DNA of 8,937 nucleotides from Spirochaetaceae bacterium (GTDB taxonomy: Bacteria > Spirochaetota > Spirochaetia > Treponematales > Treponemataceae), in the NCBI GenBank assembly GCA_031272345.1, contig JAISTZ010000134.1, positions 1 to 8,937 on the forward strand, read 5' to 3'. The notes under the pieces are model-generated. The model had not been told where the DNA came from, did not search any database, and saw nothing but the letters and a program-made list of their open reading frames with translations. Of this stretch, positions 1 through 5,739 are shown piece after piece (within the stretch, counting starts at the first letter, position 1; every line of letters begins with the position of its first letter). Position numbers and translations under genes: made by a program.

Positions 1-847
1 AAATATAAATAAAATGATTGCAAAAGCAAAAGGTACATATATTATTTTTATAAGTTGTGATGACGTGTTGAATAAAAACGCCATATCCAATGCGGTCAAT
101 AAACTTGATGCTGATGATAATCTTTGTTTTGTTGGCGGCGGGCGTGTTTTTTTCATGTATGACGACAATAATAAAAAAACAAAAACCATAGAAGAAAATA
201 AAGATCTCGGTTACGTTAATAATGGAGACCCGGACGCGCTTTTGGAAAGCGAATACACCAAGCTGCACAGTTTCTTCATGCAAGGCACTGTTTTTAGAAA
301 GAAAATTGTTGACGCCATAGGCGGCTTCGACGAAGATATGACCGGGGATGATATAGTGTTTCGTATAAAAATAGCCCGTTACATAAAAAACAATCCGCCC
401 TTGACGTTTGAAATCGGTAATTTTGCAACCTTTCTTTACCGGCAACACGAGACTAATCTTAACAGAAATACAATACGGCAAATCAAAACAATCTTTGAAG
501 TTATGGAACGATATTTTGATGACCGCCCTTTCCCCGGTTTACTGATAGATTGGATTAACGGAGCAATTGCTGGAGGAAAAGAAAAAGAGTTAGGTGATTT
601 AATAAGGACAAGAATGATGGACAGGAATATTTCTTTAGTCCATAGGGCAAGAATCGCAGAAACTTTTTTTGCTTTATATTCCGTTGCTTTAATAAAAGTT
701 AATTCACGGACATATCGTTATGCGCAGCGAATAAGAAAAATTTTTCGGAAAATATTTCCCAAAGGCTCTTTGCAGACAAAAATTGCAAGATTTTTTTTTA
801 ATCAATTAAAAAAAATACGGCGATTTGTGGTTAAACATGACACATAA
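1..847 (+). CDS. Family 2 glycosyltransferase, 5' end outside the window
   Basis: This is the C-terminal part of a GT-A fold glycosyltransferase that transfers an activated sugar during surface polysaccharide synthesis, probably in the cytoplasm or at the inner membrane face. The frame is open to the window edge: codons from base 2 read NINK before the Met at 14. The stretch KAKGTYIIFISCDD at that Met is the nucleotide-sugar-binding segment with the acidic DxD-type residues, which in GT2 enzymes normally lies about 80-90 residues in. The Met at 14 is therefore internal and the real start lies upstream. Further GT2 features are QGTVFRKKIVDAIGGFDE, then GDDIVFRIKIARYI (the usual acidic catalytic segment), then YRQHETNLNRN. 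The C-terminus is basic. The DNA is AT-rich, unlike the rest of the window beyond about 1500, which is typical of polysaccharide clusters and suggests transfer. Donor and acceptor sugars cannot be told. The stop overlaps the next gene by 11 bp. Confidence 0.85.
   Translation, partial: NINKMIAKAKGTYIIFISCDDVLNKNAISNAVNKLDADDNLCFVGGGRVFFMYDDNNKKTKTIEENKDLGYVNNGDPDALLESEYTKLHSFFMQGTVFRKKIVDAIGGFDEDMTGDDIVFRIKIARYIKNNPPLTFEIGNFATFLYRQHETNLNRNTIRQIKTIFEVMERYFDDRPFPGLLIDWINGAIAGGKEKELGDLIRTRMMDRNISLVHRARIAETFFALYSVALIKVNSRTYRYAQRIRKIFRKIFPKGSLQTKIARFFFNQLKKIRRFVVKHDT
792..815. repeat. Perfect A/T inverted repeat at the glycosyltransferase 3' end
   Basis: Eight Ts plus AAT (792-802) and ATT plus eight As (805-815) form 11-bp arms around CA, 22 bp before the RgpF start. 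The tract is inside the glycosyltransferase coding region (encoding FFFNQLKK). A run of nine Ts starts at 791. It could fold in RNA or bend DNA; no function is claimed. Confidence 0.45.
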
Positions 848-1844
848 TTATTTTGAACAAATGGATAACCCCAATACATCACTTTTTATTTCCGACAAAA
901 TACTGCACATTGATAACAAAAAAAATATGGATTTATATTCTGTTGCACTACATATCCACGTCTATTACCTCGATGTATTTGAAAAGTACCTTACATATTT
1001 TGATTCCATGCCCTTTGCTTTTGATGTGTTTATTACAACCGACACCCAAGAAAAGAAAAAAATTATTCAAGAATCACTGCAATCCCATAAAACCGCTGAA
1101 TATGTAAAAGAAATCATCATTGTAAAAAATATAGGCCGGGACGTTCTTCCCTGGATTTCCATCGCCGAGCGCCTTAAAACATATAACGTGGCCGGTCATT
1201 TCCATACAAAAAAAACAACAACCGCCGAGCAATGGGTAGGGGAGTCCTGGCAGAAGGATATATTTGAAACATTGCTTGAAAATTCCCAATCAATACTCAA
1301 TGCGTTTGCACAAAATCCCGGCCTCGGCGTTGTTATCCCTGATATTCCGCATTATTGGCGTCTGCACCCCCTGGCATATACCCATGACGCTGATTTTTTA
1401 AAAAAAATAAAAAATTTATGGCAGCGGATGGGCTGTAAAAAACAATTGGATTTTGATGCCATGACGGGATTCATCATGCCGTTCGGCACGATGTTTTGGT
1501 ATAGACCGGCCGCTTTGGAAAAACTCACTTCACTGAGATTTTCCGCTGAAGAAATTCCCCAAGAACCCCTTCCCGTGCACGGCACGATTCTCCACGCTAT
1601 CGAGCGGCTCATCGTGTACGCGGCCTGGGATGGGGACTATGACTACAGGATTGCGCCCCTCAAAACGCAAATGTGCGGATTTGCCGACGCTATGGTGTGG
1701 AACAGGGTGATACGGTCCGTATATGAATCCAGGGACTACCGCGCCGGTCATGTCCTTCTTGCGCCCCTGCGGTTCATCAAAAAAATGCTCACCGGCGCCG
1801 GGCGCATGTGCCACCAGATTAAATCAAAAACACCGTCACCGTGA
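837..1844 (+). CDS. RgpF-family (rhamnan synthesis F) polysaccharide protein
   Basis: This 335-residue protein of the RgpF family is found in clusters for rhamnose-containing and related cell-surface polysaccharides, where members act as or with glycosyltransferases. Family hallmarks run in order: the opening strand LYSVALHIHVYY (33-44), FDVFITTD (62-69), NIGRDVLPWI (98-107), HFHTKKT (121-127), MPFGTMFWYRPAAL (214-227) and HGTILHAIERLIVYAA (248-263). No signal peptide or membrane span is obvious. I chose ATG at 837 over an in-frame TTG at 825 because it overlaps the upstream stop by 11 bp, which fits translational coupling; neither start has a convincing Shine-Dalgarno, so 825 remains possible. 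The first two thirds are AT-rich and the last third GC-rich. The last 26 bp overlap the opposing transporter gene. The family assignment is firm; the exact sugar transferred is unknown. Confidence 0.85.
   Translation: MTHNYFEQMDNPNTSLFISDKILHIDNKKNMDLYSVALHIHVYYLDVFEKYLTYFDSMPFAFDVFITTDTQEKKKIIQESLQSHKTAEYVKEIIIVKNIGRDVLPWISIAERLKTYNVAGHFHTKKTTTAEQWVGESWQKDIFETLLENSQSILNAFAQNPGLGVVIPDIPHYWRLHPLAYTHDADFLKKIKNLWQRMGCKKQLDFDAMTGFIMPFGTMFWYRPAALEKLTSLRFSAEEIPQEPLPVHGTILHAIERLIVYAAWDGDYDYRIAPLKTQMCGFADAMVWNRVIRSVYESRDYRAGHVLLAPLRFIKKMLTGAGRMCHQIKSKTPSP
1779..1807 (-). terminator. Candidate intrinsic terminator of the ilvE-oxidoreductase-transporter operon
   Basis: Twelve bases past the transporter stop, the minus strand shows arms of an inverted repeat (ATGC at 1807-1804 with GCAT at 1788-1785) enclosing the palindrome CCGGCGCCGG (1792-1801), followed by a run of seven Ts (1785-1779). 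The stem is imperfect, with a 2x3 internal loop, so its strength is uncertain. The position, just after the last gene of the operon and with a T-run, is right. It lies within the RgpF coding sequence of the opposite strand. Confidence 0.5.
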
Positions 1845-3177
1845 CGGCGGCCAGAATGCCGCAGCACACGGGGAACAGATTCCGCCGGGCGAGGTCCGCG
1901 GCTTTTATGTCGCAGATGGACGCAACCGGGATGACCCCCCAGGGGATGATCGTACCGCCCCCGACCCACACGGTCACCACCTGGCCCAGGGCGGCCAGAT
2001 ATGCCGTGCTGTATCCCGTGTTGGAACTGAAGGTCCGCGCCACGGCCCCCACGATGGGGAGGCCGGAAAAGCCCGAACCGTCCAGGCCGGTGATCACCGC
2101 CACCAGGGTTTCTATGAGCACCAGGGGCAGCCGGAAGACCGTGGACGTGTTGGAGAGGGCGTTCCCCACGTCCCCCAGGATGTTGGGGGCTCCCTCACCC
2201 AGCACCTTGGCGGCGAGCTCCCCGTTCCCCAGGAAGAAAAACGCCGCGATGATGACTACAGGGGCGAAGATTTTGAGGGCGAACTGGAATCCCTGGATAA
2301 GGAAGTCGCTGATTTCCTCGAGGCTGTTCAACAGGTCGCCCTTGAAAATCATGATGACACAGAGCACCAAAAGTGACGTGCCCCCCACCAGGGCCGTGGC
2401 GTCGCCCCCCCGCAGGTCGAAGGCGATCATGAGGACGATGTCGCCGATGAAGGCCGCCGGGGTAAGGACCGCGATGAAGACCGCGAAGGGCGTGCGCTTC
2501 TGTTCCGCCGGGAGGCCCCCGTCATTTTTTTCGGCAGGAAGGGGCGTCTTTCTTATGTCCCGGAGGAACATGACGTAGGACACAGCGATCACCACCGCGC
2601 TCATGGTGAGCCACACGGGAACCGTGGCGCGGAGGAACTCGTCGATTGGAATCCCCGCGGCCTGGGCGGTGATGTTGGGCGCTCCCTGGATGAAGTAATC
2701 CGAGGAGAGACCGATTCCGTGGCCGAAGATGTTCATGGACACGGCCACCCAAATCGCCGGGAGCCCGGCCTTGAGCGCCACCGGGAGGAGCAGGGCCCCG
2801 ATCAGGGCGACCGCCGGGGAGGGCCAGAGGAACCAGGAAAAGATCAGCATGGTGGCCCCCAGGATGAAGAAAGCGGACTTCCTGCCCCGGACGAGGGCCT
2901 TGAGGGGCCGGATCATCAGCTCGTCAGACCCGAGCAGGGAAAGCCCCTTGGACAGGGTCGTTATGAGGGCGATCACGATGATGATGCCCAGCAGTTCCGT
3001 GGCCGAGTTGATCACGCTGTTATACATGACGCCGATGGCGGTGACCACGTTTTTTGTGTGAGCCAGACCCACGAGAAAAATCCCGATGATGCAGGGCAGC
3101 ACGATTTCCTTCTTTAGCAAAAGCGCCGCCATCACCAACAGGGCGACTCCGAGATAACACCAATGGACCAGTCCCAT
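1819..3177 (-). CDS. Polytopic inner-membrane transporter, ion-transporter-superfamily-like
   Basis: This 452-residue, very hydrophobic protein has about 11-12 predicted membrane spans, roughly at residues 5-21, 25-39, 60-76, 103-120, 123-137, 185-205, 232-252, 262-278, 297-316, 350-366, 392-410 and 436-452. Length, spacing and internal motifs resemble secondary transporters of the GntP/CitMHS/NhaC type. Conserved-looking segments are FLWPSPAVALIGALLLP (116-132), MNIFGHGIGLSSDYFIQGAP (148-167) and VGGGTIIPWGVIPVASIC (405-422), each with Gly/Pro-rich breaks and polar residues (H153, S158, D160) inside otherwise hydrophobic stretches, as expected for a substrate or ion site. A cytoplasmic-type charged loop spans about 206-230. 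Translation starts behind AAGGAG with 6-nt spacing. The upstream oxidoreductase stop lies only 10 bp away and overlaps that ribosome site, so the two are probably translationally coupled. The substrate is unknown; context suggests an amino acid or 2-oxo/hydroxy acid. The topology is by eye only. Confidence 0.8.
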   Translation of the reverse strand: MGLVHWCYLGVALLVMAALLLKKEIVLPCIIGIFLVGLAHTKNVVTAIGVMYNSVINSATELLGIIIVIALITTLSKGLSLLGSDELMIRPLKALVRGRKSAFFILGATMLIFSWFLWPSPAVALIGALLLPVALKAGLPAIWVAVSMNIFGHGIGLSSDYFIQGAPNITAQAAGIPIDEFLRATVPVWLTMSAVVIAVSYVMFLRDIRKTPLPAEKNDGGLPAEQKRTPFAVFIAVLTPAAFIGDIVLMIAFDLRGGDATALVGGTSLLVLCVIMIFKGDLLNSLEEISDFLIQGFQFALKIFAPVVIIAAFFFLGNGELAAKVLGEGAPNILGDVGNALSNTSTVFRLPLVLIETLVAVITGLDGSGFSGLPIVGAVARTFSSNTGYSTAYLAALGQVVTVWVGGGTIIPWGVIPVASICDIKAADLARRNLFPVCCGILAAVTVTVFLI

Positions 3178-3187
3178 TTCTTGCTCC

Positions 3188-4471
3188 TTACCTTTTTATG
3201 TCATTAAAAATATCCGTAAGCCCCAGGGACGCCACCCGGGAGGCGATCGCCCCGGAGTCGGTCGTGTAGGTTCCCCTTTCTTTCATCCGTTCAAAGAGCA
3301 CCGACCCGGAGAAGGTGTATTTTTTTCCGAGACCCCCGGGCAGGGCCATCTGTTCCCGCACAAAGGTTATGGCGTCCCCGATCACGGTTTCCCCGGGAAG
3401 GACGACGGGCTTTTTGCCCGCAAGCACCCTGGCCGCGTTATACCCCGCCAGAGTCCCCGTGACGATGGCCTCGGTGTGGCCCACCAGAAGCCCGGCCTTT
3501 TCGCCCGCGCAGAAGAGATTTTCGATCCCCTCCACCCGCAGGGAGTCGTCCCTGGGGGCCATGGCGAAGTAGCGCATGGAATTGCCCTTGCCCCCGGCGT
3601 AGGGGTCCTCGTACCGGGCGTTCTCGAAGCCCGGAATTTTCCGCAGGGCGGAGAGTTTGAAGTAGGGAGTCATCAGCTTGGCGTGGCCCGTGTCAAGGAG
3701 CACGATGTTGTCCCGGAATTCCGGGAGGGCGTACTGCTGGCAGGCCTTGACGTCCAGGTGGTCCTCCACCAGGTCCTTAGGGATGGGAATCACCGCCACC
3801 CCGTCGGCGTCCAGGCGGGCGGCGATGTCTGGGGAGAGGGATTCCTTGTAGAGCTTGCAGGACCCGCTCATGGCGCCCACCCTGCCGTCCTTGCCTTCGC
3901 CCTGCAATTCCTTGATTCCCGCCAGACCCGCGACGCTGGCCCTGCCGCCGAAGGCGGGGCACCGGAGGATGCACATGGAACAGCCGTTCCCGTATTTGAC
4001 GCAGTTGTTCATGGGTCCGGCGGTTCCCGTGGCGTCGATGTACACGTCCCCGCCGTAGTCAACCCCGGAGTCGTCGGTGACGCTCTCGATGTGGCTGCCG
4101 GTGCTGCTCATCACGTCGTTGATTCTGGCACGGTAGATGACGGTGACCCCGGCGGCGCGGAGGAGACCCTCGATGGCCCCGGGTGTTTTTGCGATGTCGT
4201 AGAGGGTGGCGTGGCTGTGACCGGGAAAATCGACGTTGGTGTGCCTAGCGCAGGAATCAATGGCTTTGAAAATTTCCCCGCCCCCCAGGGCGATACACTC
4301 CTCGGCCGCGGTATAGCGGCCGTTGTTCCGCATGATGCCCCCCACGAGGCCCGTGCCCAGGAGCATGTCCGTGCGTTCCAGAAGCGTAACCTGGGCGCCG
4401 TTTTTTGCCGCCGCCAGGGCCGCGGAACAGCCCGCCCAGCCCGCGCCCACCACGATAAGGCTTTCTGTCAT
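3188..4471 (-). CDS. FAD-dependent oxidoreductase, MnmG/TrmFO-like fold, with Cys cluster
   Basis: This 427-residue soluble flavoprotein has an N-terminal Rossmann motif VVGAGWAGCSAALAAA (7-22, GxGxxG at 9-14) ending in an acidic residue, E32, for the FAD ribose. It has a second FAD motif YIDATGTAG (144-152) and a C-terminal one, NLFCAGEKAG (318-327), followed by GHTEAIVTGTLAGYNAAR (331-348). This layout is that of the GidA/MnmG and PF12831-type FAD oxidoreductases. The protein is about TrmFO length, but its gene neighbours do not support a tRNA-modification role. The unusual part is C157 followed by C164-x2-C167-x3-C171-P, just after the ATG motif, which could be a metal or Fe-S ligand set or a redox thiol site. 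No signal peptide is seen. The start has AAGGAG at 6-nt spacing. It lies 33 bp downstream of the aminotransferase and 10 bp upstream of the transporter. An oxidation step on an amino acid or its oxo-acid product is plausible; the substrate is not identifiable. Confidence 0.82.
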   Translation of the reverse strand: MTESLIVVGAGWAGCSAALAAAKNGAQVTLLERTDMLLGTGLVGGIMRNNGRYTAAEECIALGGGEIFKAIDSCARHTNVDFPGHSHATLYDIAKTPGAIEGLLRAAGVTVIYRARINDVMSSTGSHIESVTDDSGVDYGGDVYIDATGTAGPMNNCVKYGNGCSMCILRCPAFGGRASVAGLAGIKELQGEGKDGRVGAMSGSCKLYKESLSPDIAARLDADGVAVIPIPKDLVEDHLDVKACQQYALPEFRDNIVLLDTGHAKLMTPYFKLSALRKIPGFENARYEDPYAGGKGNSMRYFAMAPRDDSLRVEGIENLFCAGEKAGLLVGHTEAIVTGTLAGYNAARVLAGKKPVVLPGETVIGDAITFVREQMALPGGLGKKYTFSGSVLFERMKERGTYTTDSGAIASRVASLGLTDIFNDIKR

Positions 4472-4504
4472 CCCTTTCTCCTTATTGACGAAGCAGTTAC
4501 GGTG

Positions 4505-5590
4505 TTACACGATCGTGTTCCAGCCCCTTGTGTCGGGGATTGCCCCGTATTGGGTGCCCTTGAGGATATGCTGGAGATGGGAGCCCAGTTCACCGGGCTT
4601 GCGGTCGTTGAACACCCGCTCCTTGCCCTCGTGGGTGATGCTCTCGATTGTGGTGATTCCCGCGGCGGTCCCCGTTACGAAGCACTCGATTCCGTTGGCC
4701 ATGACCTCGTCGATGGGGACGGGCCGCTCCTCCACCCTTACGCCCTCGGCTTTTGCCAGCTCTATCGTGGACAGCCTGGTGATGCCCGGCAGGATGGTGT
4801 CCCCCAGCTCCGGGGTGACCAGGGTTTTGTCCTTGAGCACAAAGAAGATGTTGCAGGACGACCCCTCTTGCAGGAACCGGTGTTCCACCGCGTCAAGGTA
4901 GACCACCTCCATGTACCCCGCGTCCTCGGCCTCTTTTTTTGCCAGGGCGGAAATCACGTAGTTCGATGCAACCTTGATGTTCCCCGTGCCGTAGGGGTTT
5001 GCCCGGATCCGCTTCGTGGTGATCGCCTTGGTGTTGCCCCCCTTGAAGTAGGTTGACACGGTGGTGCCGCAGATGACCACATAGGGCGCAACCCCGATGC
5101 CCACCCCGATGGTGGCCTCGCTGTTCATGAAGGGGCGGATGTACACGGCGCTCGCCGTGGCGAAGCTGTCCTTTTCCCAGGCGCTGTCGTAGGGGGGCAC
5201 GTAGCCCAGGGGCGCGTTTTTGCGGATGAACTCAACGCAGTTTTCCACGAATTTTTTCTCCGGGAAGGGGGGAGTGTAGAGCCCGCGCATACTGTTGGCG
5301 AACCGGGCCGCGTTTTTTTCCGGCCTGAAGATGCTTATCTTCCCGTCCTTGTGGGAGAAAGCCTTGAGTCCCTCAAAACAGCCGTACCCGTACTGGCTGG
5401 TGTACGACACCGCCGGCAGCCCCAGGGCGTTGCGGTTTTCGTAGACCGCGGCCTGCTTGTCCTCGCCCATTTTCTGCAATTCCTCGTAGGGAATGCGGTC
5501 GCTTTCTATCCATTTTTCCGACCATGATTTGGTTTCCGGGTTGTACCGGGCACAGTAGGAAATGGGAAACATTGCCAGTTTAAAAGCCAT
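4505..5590 (-). CDS. ilvE: Branched-chain amino acid aminotransferase
   Basis: This 361-residue fold-type IV PLP enzyme transfers the amino group between Leu, Ile or Val and 2-oxoglutarate: the last step of their synthesis and the first of their breakdown, in the cytoplasm. Landmarks are YGYGCFEGLKAF (67-78), IFRPEKNAARF (87-97), YIRPF (150-154), the Schiff-base lysine K206 in GTGNIKVASNY, the PLP-nitrogen-binding glutamate E242 in QEGSSCNIFFV, LPGITR (267-272) and GTAAGIT (307-313). Length and motif spacing match the large BCAT class (about 340-360 residues) better than D-amino-acid transaminase or aminodeoxychorismate lyase (about 280). AGGAGG sits 5 nt before the ATG, a strong ribosome site. 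It is the first gene of an operon with the oxidoreductase and transporter. Its promoter carries a palindrome at the -35, so regulated expression is likely. No ilvBCD or leu genes lie nearby, and the pairing with a flavoprotein and a transporter leaves a catabolic or non-canonical role open. Confidence 0.93.
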   Translation of the reverse strand: MAFKLAMFPISYCARYNPETKSWSEKWIESDRIPYEELQKMGEDKQAAVYENRNALGLPAVSYTSQYGYGCFEGLKAFSHKDGKISIFRPEKNAARFANSMRGLYTPPFPEKKFVENCVEFIRKNAPLGYVPPYDSAWEKDSFATASAVYIRPFMNSEATIGVGIGVAPYVVICGTTVSTYFKGGNTKAITTKRIRANPYGTGNIKVASNYVISALAKKEAEDAGYMEVVYLDAVEHRFLQEGSSCNIFFVLKDKTLVTPELGDTILPGITRLSTIELAKAEGVRVEERPVPIDEVMANGIECFVTGTAAGITTIESITHEGKERVFNDRKPGELGSHLQHILKGTQYGAIPDTRGWNTIV

Positions 5591-5596
5591 AACAGC
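5591..5596 (-). promoter_or_regulatory. Spacer and first base of the ilvE ribosome-binding site
   Basis: The Shine-Dalgarno AGGAGG occupies 5601-5596 on the minus strand, and 5595-5591 is the 5-nt spacer to the ATG. It is the strongest ribosome site in the window and fixes the start of the aminotransferase gene. By contrast argS, transcribed away from the same intergenic region, has none. Confidence 0.75.
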
Positions 5597-5621
5597 CTCC
5601 TGATTTTCTGATGATATGATA

Positions 5622-5639
5622 GCCCGGCTGGTTCCGGGC
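5622..5639 (-). repeat. Hairpin at the predicted 5' end of the ilvE operon mRNA
   Basis: GCCCGG (5622-5627) and CCGGGC (5634-5639) form a perfect 6-bp GC-only stem with a 6-nt loop. With the transcription start predicted at about 5640, the stem would occupy the first bases of a roughly 50-nt leader. There is no T-run after it, so it is not an intrinsic terminator. A 5'-terminal stem of this kind could protect the mRNA from 5' decay; that role is an inference. Confidence 0.5.
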
Positions 5640-5646
5640 CGCCGCT

Positions 5647-5675
5647 ATCGTAGAACAAATTACAAACTTTGTAAA
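5647..5675 (-). promoter_or_regulatory. Sigma-70-like promoter of the ilvE-oxidoreductase-transporter operon
   Basis: On the minus strand a -35 box TTTACA (5675-5670) and a -10 box TACGAT (5652-5647) are separated by exactly 17 bp. The start would be a G at about 5640, giving a leader of about 50 nt before the ATG with a good AGGAGG. It is the only convincing promoter upstream of the three minus-strand genes, whose internal gaps are 33 and 10 bp. Confidence 0.65.
5660..5674. promoter_or_regulatory. Perfect 15-bp palindrome over the ilvE promoter: candidate operator
   Basis: TTACAAACTTTGTAA is a perfect inverted repeat with 7-bp arms around one central base. It covers five of the six bases of the -35 box of the ilvE-operon promoter and runs into the spacer, where a dimeric repressor would block RNA polymerase. 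It is AT-rich within a GC-rich genome region, so chance formation is less likely. The regulator that binds it is not encoded in the window. Confidence 0.6.
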
Positions 5676-5679
5676 GCGG

Positions 5680-5698
5680 TCCTGCCGGTCAGGCAGGA
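5680..5698. repeat. Inverted repeat midway between the divergent promoters
   Basis: TCCTGCC (5680-5686) and GGCAGGA (5692-5698) are perfect 7-bp arms around a 5-bp centre. The centre, 5689, is almost exactly midway between the two -35 boxes (edges at 5675 and 5705). It lies upstream of both transcription starts, so it would not be in either mRNA. A protein-binding site acting on one or both promoters is the simplest reading. Confidence 0.5.
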
Positions 5699-5704
5699 AT
5701 TGAT

Positions 5705-5733
5705 TTGACCCGGCGGCCCCCTCCCGGTATACT
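5705..5733 (+). promoter_or_regulatory. Near-consensus sigma-70 promoter of argS, placed for leaderless mRNA
   Basis: TTGACC (5705-5710) and TATACT (5728-5733) match the sigma-70 consensus at five of six positions each, with the optimal 17-bp spacer. Only six bases (GTTCCC) separate the -10 box from the argS ATG, so the expected start nucleotide is the A of the start codon at 5740. No Shine-Dalgarno sequence lies upstream of the ATG, consistent with a leaderless transcript. Confidence 0.72.
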
Positions 5734-5739
5734 GTTCCC

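Noticed and set aside
825..839. TTG at 825 as the RgpF start
   Set aside because: ATG at 837 gives the usual short overlap with the preceding stop and only four fewer residues. The TTG has no better ribosome site. It cannot be excluded.
14..847. Met at 14 as the true start of the glycosyltransferase
   Set aside because: The frame is open upstream to the edge, there is no ribosome site, and the sugar-nucleotide-binding segment would be at the extreme N-terminus, so the first part of the fold would be missing.
791..847. Slippage at the T9 run creating a glycosyltransferase-RgpF fusion
   Set aside because: After a one-base deletion the frame meets TAA at 807-809, and after an insertion TAA at 832-834, so no fusion can form.
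1723..2578. Two overlapping + strand open frames of 217 and 245 codons opposite the transporter
   Set aside because: They have Arg/Pro/Gly-rich translations without motifs and lie opposite a protein with a clear multi-span hydrophobic pattern.
3188..4471. Calling the flavoprotein TrmFO or MnmG (tRNA modification)
   Set aside because: The fold motifs are similar, but the Cys cluster, the neighbours (aminotransferase, transporter) and the C-terminal region do not match what I know of either enzyme.
3476..5056. A 526-codon open frame on the + strand across the oxidoreductase and aminotransferase genes
   Set aside because: It lies opposite two well-supported genes with intact motifs and ribosome sites. 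Its translation is rich in Gly, Val, His and Asp with no domain pattern, as expected for the antisense of GC-rich coding DNA.
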